Under the pieces are notes generated by a model. The model searched no databases and was not told the DNA's origin. It saw only the letters and a program-made list of their open reading frames with translations. A stretch of DNA of 64,000 nt from Okeanomitos corallinicola TIOX110 (GTDB lineage: Bacteria > Cyanobacteriota > Cyanobacteriia > Cyanobacteriales > Nostocaceae): contig NZ_CP150886.1 in NCBI RefSeq assembly GCF_038050375.1, positions 2,211,318-2,275,317 of the forward strand, read 5' to 3'. Below, piece after piece: positions 8,149 through 16,966 of this stretch (position 1 is its first letter; every line of letters begins with the position of its first letter). A program made the translations under genes and the position numbers.

Positions 8149-9255
8149 TTAGCGGTTTTTTAATTCACCCAGAATGTAAATTAATTCTGCTTCTTGTTTT
8201 ACGTCTTCTAATTGTTTTGCTAAAGGTAACGCTCTTTGGTAGAACTCTCTTGCTTGAGCATAATTTTCCATTTGTTCGTATAATTTACCAGTGGAAACTA
8301 AATATTTTAATTCTTCTCTGGGGTCATTTAATGATTTAGCAATCGCCAATTGTTGTGCTAACAATTCAAAAGCTCTTTCATAACGTTTGACTGAGCTATG
8401 AGCTTTAACTAAACCATCAATTGCTCTGAGTTGGTTAGATAAATCTAAATTAATTCTTGCCAATCTTAAAGCTGTACCATAATTACTAATGGTATTGTCA
8501 TAATCTCCAGCTAAAAGATATGCTTCACCTAAATTATTTAAGGTATTTATTTCCCCAGGAATATCATTAGTTTGTCGTCTAAAATCTACAGCAGCTTCTC
8601 CAAATTGAATCGCTTGTTGATAATTTCCTAATCTGGTATGCACAAGACTTAAATTACTTAGAGAAAGTCCTTGTCCAGCTAAATTTTCCACATCGCGGGA
8701 AATGACTAAAGCATCAGCAATAGTTTTTCCAGCCGCGTTAGGTTCACCTTTTTGAACCAATAATGTACCCAAATTATTCAGGGCAAAAATTTGAGTTTGA
8801 AAATCTTGATTATCTCGTGCTATTCCCAAGCGACGACGAATAGCATCCTCTGCATTTTTCAGATTCCCTGCTTGTAAATAAGCACCTGCTAATAAATCAT
8901 AAGTCAAACCTTGAGAATTCATATCACCAAGAGAATGATAAATTTTTAATGCTTGTAATCCTAATGTGATACTTTTATCAATAGAACCATCTGCATACTG
9001 TTGTTTACTTAACAGTAGTAATCTATCTGCTTGTTCTCGTAGTGGTCTAACATTTAATGGTTTACCAATAGGATGATTTAATGGACTGTGTATTTGGTCA
9101 GTAATATCAATAGCATTTGCAGGTTTAGGAATCAATAAACAAGCAAGAATTAAAGTGCAAATAATGTTTGATTTAAATTTAACTCCTGGCTGTAAAAATA
9201 GATCAAGATTGATATTGACAGCCTGAGAATCTGATAATAAGTGTTGTTTTTTCAT
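8149..9255 (-). CDS. Secreted tetratricopeptide-repeat (TPR) protein
   Basis: A basic N-terminus leads into a hydrophobic stretch (IICTLILACLLIPKPANA) ending in a signal-peptidase-like AxA site, so the protein is probably exported. The remainder is a solenoid of about six or seven 34-40 residue TPR units, with recognisable units such as INTLNNLGEAYLLAGDYDNTISNYGTAL and LKYLVSTGKLYEQMENYAQAREFYQRAL. TPR arrays bind peptides or partner proteins, and the partner here is unknown. The gene converges on the CrtD-like gene, leaving an 80-base gap filled by a dispersed repeat. Confidence 0.85.
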   Translation of the reverse strand: MKKQHLLSDSQAVNINLDLFLQPGVKFKSNIICTLILACLLIPKPANAIDITDQIHSPLNHPIGKPLNVRPLREQADRLLLLSKQQYADGSIDKSITLGLQALKIYHSLGDMNSQGLTYDLLAGAYLQAGNLKNAEDAIRRRLGIARDNQDFQTQIFALNNLGTLLVQKGEPNAAGKTIADALVISRDVENLAGQGLSLSNLSLVHTRLGNYQQAIQFGEAAVDFRRQTNDIPGEINTLNNLGEAYLLAGDYDNTISNYGTALRLARINLDLSNQLRAIDGLVKAHSSVKRYERAFELLAQQLAIAKSLNDPREELKYLVSTGKLYEQMENYAQAREFYQRALPLAKQLEDVKQEAELIYILGELKNR

Positions 9256-9357
9256 AACCCTGAACCCTAGAAGATGATTTGTAAATAAAACGTGTAAGCA
9301 AAAGATTATATCGTCAATTCCAGAATAGCTAGTTGCTTTGTAACATCTGAATTCGGT

Positions 9358-9981
9358 TTAGGTGTTTTCTTCACCTAAGTAAATCGTACGAATATCACTA
9401 GGTAAATTTTCTTCTAATATACGATAACCTTCTTGAAGAAAACCGGCTACTTGGTCAGGGGAAATTTTTTCACCTTCAGCTTGTAAATAGGCCGCAATAC
9501 GGGTTTCGCTCCAGTGAAAAGTTTGAGCCATTAACACAATTAAGCGTAAAATTGGCGGTAGTTGGTCAAGTGCTTGTTCTATGTAAAACCAGAATGGTGG
9601 TGAAGTATCTTTGAGTGAATAATGTATAGATTCAGTTGGTGGTAGTTTAATGTCATTAATGCAAAAAGCAGTTAAATTAATTAACCAATTTTGCAAAGTT
9701 AATATTTCTTGTCCTGTTTCTGGGTTAGTTAAATAAAGTCCACCTAATTCATCGTATATATGTTTCCAAGTCAATGCAAATAAATAATCTGCCTGGACAG
9801 GCGATCGCGCTGAATGTTGAATTAAGGTATATACTATAGGACTATAACGGCAAAAAATAGCAGTAAAGTATTTACCTTGCTCTGGATAGCGCCTAAACAT
9901 ATTCAGCAATTCTTGGTCACTTTGATGAAAAAGCGACTTAATTAACGGATGATTAGCTTCTGGAAAGTTAGGAATTTGCAC
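9358..9981 (-). CDS. Sigma-70-like (ECF-type) transcription factor homolog, possibly atypical
   Basis: The 207-residue protein begins with a region like sigma region 2 (SDQELLNMFRRYPEQGKYFTAIFCRYSPIVYTLI) and ends with a region-4-like helix-turn-helix (ALDQLPPILRLIVLMAQTFHWSETRIAAYLQ, then VAGFLQEGYRILEENLP). This layout matches small sigma-70 family proteins found in cyanobacteria. The region 4 contains a longer insertion than usual (AEGEKISPDQ), so promoter-recognition ability is uncertain. No anti-sigma gene is adjacent. Family assignment is from pattern memory and needs a profile search. Confidence 0.6.
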   Translation of the reverse strand: MQIPNFPEANHPLIKSLFHQSDQELLNMFRRYPEQGKYFTAIFCRYSPIVYTLIQHSARSPVQADYLFALTWKHIYDELGGLYLTNPETGQEILTLQNWLINLTAFCINDIKLPPTESIHYSLKDTSPPFWFYIEQALDQLPPILRLIVLMAQTFHWSETRIAAYLQAEGEKISPDQVAGFLQEGYRILEENLPSDIRTIYLGEENT

Positions 9982-10060
9982 AAGCGTTTTAGTAAATGGT
10001 TGTTAAAATATACAGAATAAAGGTTAATAAACAGTAATTGGTAATTGGTAAACTTTATTC

Positions 10061-10094
10061 TGTCACCCGTTCCCTGTCACCTGTTCCCTGTTCC
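10061..10094. repeat. Heptameric STRR-like repeat (TGTCACC / TGTTCCC)
   Basis: The tract CTGTCACCCGTTCCCTGTCACC continues as TGTTCCCTGTTCC, the reverse complement of the heptamers at 6441-6470. It lies in the divergent intergenic region between the sigma-like gene (start 9981) and the glyoxalase-like gene (start 10179). Confidence 0.7.
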
Positions 10095-10178
10095 TGAGAT
10101 AAACTAGATAAGATGACGGTATGCTAGTCTTTATTGACAATACTAAAAGCCGCTACTTTATACAATCTTCATTTATTC

Positions 10179-10775
10179 ATGGTTATAGCAGCTAATTTAA
10201 TACCTTTCCCTGTTAGTCCTTTGACTTTAGCCTCTTTCTTACCTTCTCTAGCCTTGGATGGTCTTTTCTCTACCCAAGGCATTATGATTATGTTGTTGGC
10301 GGCCTACGCTGGGGCAATGTGGATGTTTCTGACCAGCGCCCCCAAGGTCTACACTGTCATGGTTTCGGACTTGGAAATTGCCAGACAATTATATGAAGGT
10401 TTGTTAGATTTGCCCGCTGCGGAAGTACCTTTGCACTATTACTACAACTATGAACAAACCATTGGTGCAACAGGCATTGACCCGCTTTATATGTCTGCTA
10501 GTCCCAGTTGGTCAAATAGAACGATGACCAATACCAACGATGGACTGTGGTATCAATTAAAGAAAAATACTCAATTGCACATCATTACTGGTGCGAGTAT
10601 TGGTGTGAAAAATCAACAGCGTCATGTTTGTTTTGACCATGAATGTTTGGAAATGATTTTGATGCGGGTGGAAGTCAGAGGTTTAAAGTTTAAGATTCGC
10701 AATCAAAAGCCTTTGAATTTTTTGGTGAAGGACTACGAAGGTCGTGTAATTGAAATGGCTGAAGTTGCGGGTTAG
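10179..10775 (+). CDS. Glyoxalase-like domain protein with N-terminal membrane segment
   Basis: After a hydrophobic N-terminus (about residues 2-60, with GIMIMLLAAYAGAMWMFLTS the clearest membrane helix) there is a vicinal-oxygen-chelate-like unit: VYTVMVSDLEIARQLYEGLLDLP, then HVCFDHECLEMILMRVEVRGLKF and DYEGRVIEMAEV. Two such beta-alpha-beta-beta-beta halves would form one metal-binding barrel, but metal ligands are not fully evident, so enzymatic activity is uncertain. I chose ATG at 10179. The upstream in-frame TTG at 10134 would add 15 unconserved residues. Similar proteins are widespread in Nostocales without known function. Confidence 0.72.
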   Translation: MVIAANLIPFPVSPLTLASFLPSLALDGLFSTQGIMIMLLAAYAGAMWMFLTSAPKVYTVMVSDLEIARQLYEGLLDLPAAEVPLHYYYNYEQTIGATGIDPLYMSASPSWSNRTMTNTNDGLWYQLKKNTQLHIITGASIGVKNQQRHVCFDHECLEMILMRVEVRGLKFKIRNQKPLNFLVKDYEGRVIEMAEVAG

Positions 10776-10822
10776 TTATTAGTTATACTCAAAACGGCTG
10801 AATCATTAGATTCTATAGGTAG

Positions 10823-10843
10823 GGGTTTAGCAGTGCTAAACCC
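10823..10843. repeat. GGGTTTAG...CTAAACCC hairpin repeat
   Basis: An eight-base perfect inverted repeat (GGGTTTAG/CTAAACCC) surrounds the loop CAGTG. A similar hairpin with loop CAATA lies at 28262-28289, and a half-copy (GCTAAACCCC) is visible near 147-157. It appears to be a dispersed REP-like palindrome and lies in the 3' region of the glyoxalase-like gene. Confidence 0.55.
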
Positions 10844-10915
10844 TTACACATCAAGGTTTTTTTATCTCACAAAAGTCTATGTTCCAACCGTGTTTAGTAT
10901 ATTAGTCATTCGTCA

Positions 10916-10956
10916 TTAGGGTGTGTTGGGGTTTTTCCTGATGCACCCTAAATTTT
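10916..10956 (+). terminator. Candidate terminator hairpin after the glyoxalase-like gene
   Basis: TTAGGGTG (10916-10923) pairs with CACCCTAA (10944-10951), followed by ATTTTT. The structure resembles the 'GCACCCTAA' hairpin repeats common in cyanobacteria and the one at 39462-39502. It lies about 140 bases past the stop codon of the upstream plus-strand gene, so the link to that gene is tentative. Confidence 0.45.
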
Positions 10957-10980
10957 TGGCGTTGCTAATTAAGAGTATGA

Positions 10981-11008
10981 TTTTTTTTCACGCAGAGGCG
11001 CAGAGAGA
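10981..11008. repeat. T-run plus CACGCAGAGGCGCAGAGAG dispersed repeat
   Basis: This is a second copy of the repeat seen at 8074-8113 and 39507-39540: an eight-base T-run followed by CACGCAGAGGCGCAGAG. It lies immediately before the 3' end of the minus-strand MmeI-like gene. Confidence 0.65.
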
Positions 11009-11010
11009 TG

Positions 11011-13698
11011 TTAATTTGGTGGATAAGGTCCGATGATTTCTATTCCCTGTTTTTCTTTTTCTGCAAGTTCTGAATTCAATGTCAGCAGTTTTTCTAAAAT
11101 GTCATTTTCTGATTGGATTTTATAGGCTGCCATTACCAGTTTATCTAGTTGTTGATGTAGTTGATAAAGTTTGCTGCTGGGTTCGTTGAAGAATTTATTA
11201 TATAAAGTTGTAATTCCCCATTGTTTAGATTCCATTTGTTGGCTGCGATATTGATGGAGTTCTTCTGTTTTGGTACGGATTTTTTCTACTGTTTTAATAT
11301 CTGCTGTTTGTGGAAATGGGAAGGTTTCAAAACAGGTGTTATGAGTATAGCGAGTATCACCTTTTAATGTTGAACTTTGGGCTTTTACCCACAGACGATG
11401 TATTTTAGATGTAAGGATTCCTAATATATAAAAATCATCTGAAGCTACAACAGTAGTTGAGTCTGCTGGTAACCAATCAGATTTTCCAGGAAGAAAAATA
11501 AACCATTTAGAATGTCTGGGAACTATCAAGTAAAATGATAAAGATGAAATTGCTTTTCGCATAGCTGGACGCGGACGCGGAAACTGCCACCAATAATCTC
11601 TAGTTTTAGCATCTTTATTATTTAGTCTTTCAATTCTAACAGTATTTTTGACGTGTTGAAAAGGTAATTTATAATTAATTGCTTCTTCAATAGTCATTTC
11701 ATTAAAATCAATAATCCATCTTTTTGGTAATCCATGAGGATTACTTGCTAAATCTCTTGCATCCGAAAATAACTTAATCACATGATTATTTTTTGAGTCT
11801 GCCTTTATCCAAGATTCAGCTATTTCTGTGTTTATTATAAATCCCTTACCAGTAGGTTGAGAACCTTTAAATGAGTAATTTGAGTTGGCAGCAATTTTGA
11901 CAGCTTTAAAGACATCAGTTTGATAAGATAAGGCTGCATTGATTGAAGAAGTTAAACTATTGTCTAAAAAGTATTTATTTGTTTCTTCATAGCACCAATT
12001 AACAATACTCACATGAACTTTAGCCTCACCAGACCAAGGTTGAGTAGAAATAGCTTCATGAATAAAACCTCCATTCTGAGTTATGTAATCTAATCCTGCT
12101 TTTCTCGTATTTCCTTGACTAATAGTGTTTGTACCCACTAAACCTGCTCTACCCTTTCCATTAAGAGATTCGTGAGCTAACCTAAACCAATAACTACAAA
12201 AATCTACCTGTGATTTAACTTCTGAAAACTTGTTAAAAAGACGTTCGGCATATTCATCTCCTAAATCTGAGCGCACCCTATTTCCTCCCAAAAAAGGCGG
12301 ATTTCCAATAATTGCATCTGCTTTCACCCATTCATTAAATAAAGCATCCTGACAAACAATATTATTATCCAAACTATCCAAAGGTAAAGCAGGTTCAGTT
12401 AACTGTAAATTATCAATCGCAATCTTCCGCGCAATCATCAAAGTTACCCTTGCTAACTCCACCGCAAAAGGATTAGTATCCATCCCATAAAATTGTAAAG
12501 GTGTCACCAAACCCATCTGCATTTGTTTATCTTTTGATTTTCGCAACGTAGAAATTTTTTCTAATAGCAATATTTCAATTCTTTTTAATTCCTGATAAGC
12601 TAAATACAGAAAATTACCCGAACCACAAGCAGGGTCTAAAACACGATAACTTTGTAATGATAATTGCAGTGTTGAAAGTTCTTTAATTGTACTTGCTTCC
12701 TCAATTCTCTCTTCCCAAAAACGGCTAATTGTCGGACGCACAATTTTCATAATATCCACTTCAGAAGTGTAATGAATTCCTCTAGCGTGACGTTCTTTTT
12801 TATCAACCGTTCCTTCAAATAAATTCCCAAAAATCGCTGGACGAACCTTACTCCAATTTTCTCGCGCTGAAACATCCAAAAAACTTAACTCTTCCCTAGT
12901 TAACTCAATCGGATGAATCACAGAAAATAAACCACCATTAAAATAATCAACACCTTGATAACGTCCTGCTGGTGTTTTTCCTGGTAGATTCATTTCTCTA
13001 AACAAACCACCTAAAATATCATAGGAACTTGCACCATTCATACAATCTTGCACACAAGAAACAAACATATCACGAGGTAAAAGTTGCCTCTTTTCCGCAA
13101 ACATAGCTAACACACACTGCAAAATAAAACGCTGTGCTGTTAATTTTTCAATTCCTCTTGTTTCTAATTCTAATAATAATTCTCCCATCCGTCGGGCAGC
13201 TTTTACAGTCACTTCTACCTGGTTATTTTGGAATACAGGAGTTTTTTGACCTAATTCCATAAATGCCAATGCCCCAGCCCGTTCTGGCAATTTTTCCAGA
13301 GCTATTTTATCTACAGGTGTATCTAATTGAATATCAAAATCAAAGATCCAGAATTGATCAAAATTGCATAAAATTACATATTTAGGACGATTTGGGACTA
13401 AACGAGTCCAATAATCAAAAGCTTGAGAATAATGTTTATTTAAGTCTTCTCCCCGTTTTTTCATCTCAATTAAAACGCGGGGTTTCCAAACTAAATCCGC
13501 AAATCCAGTTTTACCAGTTTTACTACTTTTTTTAATAGCTTCTTCGTAAGTTGCACCAGCTTCTAAAGCACCTTCATGACCAAAAGCACGAAAAAAGCGG
13601 TCAAGAAAAGTCTGTGCTTCTTTCCGTTCTTGTCCGGTAATATGTTGTTGGCAAAATTGCACGAATTTAGATAAACTTTCTGGTGTGGATGATGTCAT
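11011..13698 (-). CDS. MmeI-like fused restriction endonuclease / adenine DNA methyltransferase
   Basis: The single 895-residue chain has the architecture of type IIL/IIG enzymes. An N-terminal PD-(D/E)XK nuclease is visible as D68-x9-E78-M-K80 (GFADLVWKPRVLIEMKKRG), the same D-x9-ExK spacing I know for MmeI. A helical linker precedes RGIHYTSEVDIMKIVRP. The methyltransferase follows with the SAM motif VLDPACGSGNFLY (about 353) and catalytic motif IIGNPPFLGGNR. A C-terminal target-recognition domain (about 640-850) is present. Such enzymes methylate one strand of an asymmetric site and cut at a distance. No separate R or M gene is nearby, consistent with a self-contained system. A methylase-only BREX-type enzyme is the alternative, but the intact nuclease motif argues against it. 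Confidence 0.88.
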   Translation of the reverse strand: MTSSTPESLSKFVQFCQQHITGQERKEAQTFLDRFFRAFGHEGALEAGATYEEAIKKSSKTGKTGFADLVWKPRVLIEMKKRGEDLNKHYSQAFDYWTRLVPNRPKYVILCNFDQFWIFDFDIQLDTPVDKIALEKLPERAGALAFMELGQKTPVFQNNQVEVTVKAARRMGELLLELETRGIEKLTAQRFILQCVLAMFAEKRQLLPRDMFVSCVQDCMNGASSYDILGGLFREMNLPGKTPAGRYQGVDYFNGGLFSVIHPIELTREELSFLDVSARENWSKVRPAIFGNLFEGTVDKKERHARGIHYTSEVDIMKIVRPTISRFWEERIEEASTIKELSTLQLSLQSYRVLDPACGSGNFLYLAYQELKRIEILLLEKISTLRKSKDKQMQMGLVTPLQFYGMDTNPFAVELARVTLMIARKIAIDNLQLTEPALPLDSLDNNIVCQDALFNEWVKADAIIGNPPFLGGNRVRSDLGDEYAERLFNKFSEVKSQVDFCSYWFRLAHESLNGKGRAGLVGTNTISQGNTRKAGLDYITQNGGFIHEAISTQPWSGEAKVHVSIVNWCYEETNKYFLDNSLTSSINAALSYQTDVFKAVKIAANSNYSFKGSQPTGKGFIINTEIAESWIKADSKNNHVIKLFSDARDLASNPHGLPKRWIIDFNEMTIEEAINYKLPFQHVKNTVRIERLNNKDAKTRDYWWQFPRPRPAMRKAISSLSFYLIVPRHSKWFIFLPGKSDWLPADSTTVVASDDFYILGILTSKIHRLWVKAQSSTLKGDTRYTHNTCFETFPFPQTADIKTVEKIRTKTEELHQYRSQQMESKQWGITTLYNKFFNEPSSKLYQLHQQLDKLVMAAYKIQSENDILEKLLTLNSELAEKEKQGIEIIGPYPPN

Positions 13699-13745
13699 AT
13701 TTGTCGGTCAAAATATACTATTCTGTAAAAGATCTAAATTAGTTT

Positions 13746-15107
13746 CTATTGATAATTATAAATAATATTAATATTCCCCAAAACTAAAATCACTAATATC
13801 AAAACTACCGTCAAACTAGCAACCAACTTAGTTACTCTCGACTTAATTATAGCATGAACTAAAAAAGGTGCAATTAATAAACAAACCAACCCGATAAAAG
13901 AATATTTTGTTATTGCTAATTTCAAGAATAACTTACCTAAACCATACTCAATATTATAATTAAAACTCCATCCTCCTACAAAAATAATCAAGAAAGTAGC
14001 AGTAAGAAAATCTGGATTTTTGATAAAATCCTCTAAAAACTTTCCTAACGCTAAAAATAGAAAAGGAAACAAAGGAATAATATACCAAGCATAAAAATGG
14101 CTTTGAGAACCAGAAAATATAAGTATCAATAAATAAATGATAATGGGAATGTAAATAATTCTGTTTTTGATATCATCAATATTTCCCTTCATAGCAGGAA
14201 GTAAAATCAGCCAACTAAAAGTTAACCAACTATCTTCAAAAAAGACTGTTTTACCAAGAAGTTCTGGAAACAACAGGAAATTCTCAAAACGATTAGTATG
14301 AGATTGAATAACTCTGAAAAACAGTTCAAAATCATAGAAACTACCATAAATAAAATAACCTGATAATAATATCAATCCAATTATCAAAACTACTAAACTA
14401 TCTCGCCATTTTTTCTGATAAATTAAAAGTAAGCAAATCATCGGGACAAGGAAGAAACCGGTTATTTTCGCTAGAGATGCTAAACCAGCTAAACAAGCTG
14501 CAATATAAAGGTAGTTTGCATTAGAAGATTGGTAATATTTTAAAAAACAAAGTAAAGTTAATAAACTTAAAAATAGAATCAAATTTTCACTAACTGCTAC
14601 TCTCGAAAGAAATACAGTATTAGGGTTTGTCGCAAAAATCAAAGATGCAAGAATCGCAATATTAGTGTTAGATAATTTTAAACTTAATATATAAAAGAGA
14701 ACAATTGAAGATATTCCTAATATTAAAGATGGAATTCTCATGGTTGTTAAATTACAATCGAAAAAAGTATTTGCTCCTCCTAAAATTGCTGCACTACCAA
14801 CAATTAAACTAAATAAAGGAGGATGATCTAACCAAGGACTAACTAGCTGATAAGTTAACCCTTTCCACTCTATTGTGGGAATGTCTCCATAAGCTTTTAA
14901 CCACGACCAACTTGTAGGTATATGATCTTTAATTAAACTCATCCCACTCCAAGCAAAAGCATATTCGTCCGCAGTCCAATTATGTACAGGAATTTGATCA
15001 TATTTATAGATTCTAATGACAGATCCTAGGATAGTAATTAGGGTACAAAAAAACCAATCTTTACGACTCAATAAAATTTGTAAAAATGGTGAAATTGAAT
15101 CTAGCAT
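13746..15107 (-). CDS. GT39/ArnT-like polyprenol-dependent membrane glycosyltransferase
   Basis: The protein has about eleven hydrophobic helices and 453 residues. After the first helix is a periplasmic-type loop with NWTADEYAFAWSGMSLI, in which the acidic DE pair matches the catalytic site of GT39/GT83 (ArnT/PMT) enzymes, and HPPLFSLIVG, a second family signature. These enzymes transfer sugars from lipid carriers onto proteins or glycolipids outside the cytoplasmic membrane. The donor and acceptor are not readable from sequence. It precedes the MmeI-like gene on the same strand with a 47-base gap. A functional link to that gene is unlikely. Confidence 0.82.
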   Translation of the reverse strand: MLDSISPFLQILLSRKDWFFCTLITILGSVIRIYKYDQIPVHNWTADEYAFAWSGMSLIKDHIPTSWSWLKAYGDIPTIEWKGLTYQLVSPWLDHPPLFSLIVGSAAILGGANTFFDCNLTTMRIPSLILGISSIVLFYILSLKLSNTNIAILASLIFATNPNTVFLSRVAVSENLILFLSLLTLLCFLKYYQSSNANYLYIAACLAGLASLAKITGFFLVPMICLLLIYQKKWRDSLVVLIIGLILLSGYFIYGSFYDFELFFRVIQSHTNRFENFLLFPELLGKTVFFEDSWLTFSWLILLPAMKGNIDDIKNRIIYIPIIIYLLILIFSGSQSHFYAWYIIPLFPFLFLALGKFLEDFIKNPDFLTATFLIIFVGGWSFNYNIEYGLGKLFLKLAITKYSFIGLVCLLIAPFLVHAIIKSRVTKLVASLTVVLILVILVLGNINIIYNYQ

Positions 15108-15301
15108 TTGGATAATATTTATATTTATTCTGAATATTTGTGGATAATAAACATTATTATAATATTTATGATTTTGATAGAAATGCCATTTTTGCAGAAA
15201 TTATATCTATTCTCTTAGATTAGATTTTCTAATTGTCAGTTGTAGGAATATACAATGTCTTCCCACAACTGGCATAATTTATCATGTCCAATTACTAACT
15301 T

Positions 15302-15730
15302 TTATTTATGACCATCAAGTAAAACATGATCATCAAAAATACCCTGCAATTTCAAATTAGTAAAATCAATAATTGCATTGATTAAATTTCTCTGCTCTGA
15401 ACTTAATTCTAGTTCTTCTAATGCTTGGTTAAGGTCTTTACCTCTATGTAAATAATGACCAAAGTTGTGCAACTGACTGTCATCTAAAACTGCAACAATT
15501 TCTTTATTACGACGTTGACGAACTGCTTGCATTTTTTGCCGTTCTTGGGGAGTTAAATCACCTACAGAAATATTAATAGTATCTGTAGTATTTTCCCGCG
15601 TTGATGTGAAAATTACTTGAGGAGAATTAGATTCATTATTTGCTGATACTACCTTAATTACTGGAGACAAGAAAACTAAACAGGTAACAAGAAATAACGC
15701 GAATAGGCTTTTTATTACTTTAATCATCAT
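15302..15730 (-). CDS. Small secreted protein, LTXXQ/Spy-like helical region
   Basis: A basic start and hydrophobic core (KSLFALFLVTCLVFLSPVIKVVSA) form a signal peptide. The mature part is acidic and helical: LTPQERQKMQAVRQRRNKEIVAVLDDSQ followed by NQALEELELSSEQRNLINAII. This arrangement of LTPxxxxxLxxxR...VL...Q resembles the LTXXQ periplasmic Spy/CpxP family, which act as chaperones or envelope stress sensors. The similarity is weak and could be fortuitous. The gene stands alone, with an AT-rich region on each side. Confidence 0.6.
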   Translation of the reverse strand: MMIKVIKSLFALFLVTCLVFLSPVIKVVSANNESNSPQVIFTSTRENTTDTINISVGDLTPQERQKMQAVRQRRNKEIVAVLDDSQLHNFGHYLHRGKDLNQALEELELSSEQRNLINAIIDFTNLKLQGIFDDHVLLDGHK

Positions 15731-16027
15731 GTTAATACGAAACTAAATCAAATTCAAGGCTAGATTACCCTTGAGCTTTTATTATTTTCCTACGTATAGG
15801 GACGGTGATTGAAAACTAGAAAAAATTTTACTCATGATCAATAAATATTTTACTATATTAAAGCTTGATTAAGTAAAAGATAATGTACTTCAGTGTAATT
15901 GTGTTTTCTTTATGAATGAGTTCAGGAATTGATAATAAAGAAATATATATCAGACATATTAGAATTACATTCTTTTATATTTCACAATTCAACGCTATCA
16001 TCAAAATCATTACAAGAGGTGATAGTC
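15731..16027. other. Intergenic region upstream of the CbbX-like gene
   Basis: This AT-rich divergent region holds the promoters for the secreted protein (minus strand) and the CbbX-like gene (plus strand). An in-frame ATA/ATT-rich extension upstream of the chosen CbbX start is open but does not look like protein. I see no palindromic operator I would defend. The Shine-Dalgarno sequence AAGAGGTGAT ends a few bases before the ATG at 16028. Confidence 0.5.
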
Positions 16028-16966
16028 ATGAGTGAACAGATTTTAGAAAAAACCCCTATCAGTCCCGTTACCGAAGATAAGGAAATTGATTTAGTAGCAG
16101 CTTTCCAGGAGTCTCAAGTTCAAGAAATTCTCGATAAACTTGATCAGGAGTTAGTCGGTTTAAAGTCCGTCAAAAACAAAATCAAAGAGATGGCAGCTTT
16201 GTTGCTGGTTGATCGTATTCGTAAAAGTCTGGGTTTAACTGCTGGTGCGCCTAGTTTGCACATGACTTTTTTAGGCAATCCAGGCATGGGTAAAACAACC
16301 GTAGCTATGCGGATGGCAGAAATTCTTTATCGTTTAGAATACATCCGTAAAGAAAACGTAATTTTAGTGACACGAGATGATTTAGTTGGCCAAGGTATCG
16401 GACAAACAGCACCCAAAACTAGGGAAGTTTTAAATAATGCTATGGGTGGTGTTTTATTAGTTGATGAAGCTTATACTTTATATCGTCCTGATCATCCTGG
16501 TGACTTTGGTTTAGAAGCTATTGAAATTCTCATGCAGGTGATGGAAAACCAACGTGATGATTTAGTCGTAATTTTGGCTGGTTATAAAGACCAGATGGAA
16601 AAGTTTTTTCATAGTAATCCTGGTATGAATTCCCGTATTGGCATTCATGTTGAATTTAATGATTATAGTGTTGATAATCTGATGATTATTGCCCAATCTA
16701 TTGTTAAAGCACAAAATTATTGTTTTAGTGCTGAAGCAGAAAGTGCTTTCCACGATTATTTGATTAGAAGGAAGGCAATGCCCCATTTTGCTAATGCTCG
16801 AAGTGTCCGTAATGCTATAGACAGAGCGCGTTTACGCCAAGCTAATCGTTTATTGAGTAGTGGCAAAAAATTAAATAAACAAGATTTAATCACCATCGAA
16901 GCAATTGATATTTTAGCGAGTCGGGTATTTAAAGAAGGTGTTCCTGACTGTGATCCAGAAAGTTAA
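16028..16966 (+). CDS. CbbX-like AAA+ ATPase (red-type Rubisco activase family)
   Basis: The 312-residue protein is CbbX-like throughout: [29 protein letters not shown], Walker [12 protein letters not shown], Walker [17 protein letters not shown], sensor-1 region [15 protein letters not shown], arginine finger region [10 protein letters not shown], and sensor 2 [24 protein letters not shown]. CbbX rings remodel inhibited red-type Rubisco. Here the first pore loop reads [11 protein letters not shown] where CbbX has GQYIGHTAPKT, so the pore tyrosine is a glycine. Cyanobacterial Rubisco is of the green type, so the substrate is unclear. The start at 16028 is supported by the AGAGGTGAT ribosome-binding site and by the length of the family. 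Confidence 0.88.
   Translation: MSEQILEKTPISPVTEDKEIDLVAAFQESQVQEILDKLDQELVGLKSVKNKIKEMAALLLVDRIRKSLGLTAGAPSLHMTFLGNPGMGKTTVAMRMAEILYRLEYIRKENVILVTRDDLVGQGIGQTAPKTREVLNNAMGGVLLVDEAYTLYRPDHPGDFGLEAIEILMQVMENQRDDLVVILAGYKDQMEKFFHSNPGMNSRIGIHVEFNDYSVDNLMIIAQSIVKAQNYCFSAEAESAFHDYLIRRKAMPHFANARSVRNAIDRARLRQANRLLSSGKKLNKQDLITIEAIDILASRVFKEGVPDCDPES

Noticed and set aside
8052-8339. Plus-strand ORF after the CrtD-like gene
   Set aside because: It runs through the dispersed repeat and the antisense of the TPR gene.
15929-16027. Upstream in-frame extension of the CbbX-like gene
   Set aside because: ATG 16028 has a good ribosome-binding site and the extension (rich in Ile/Phe/Ser) is not conserved.
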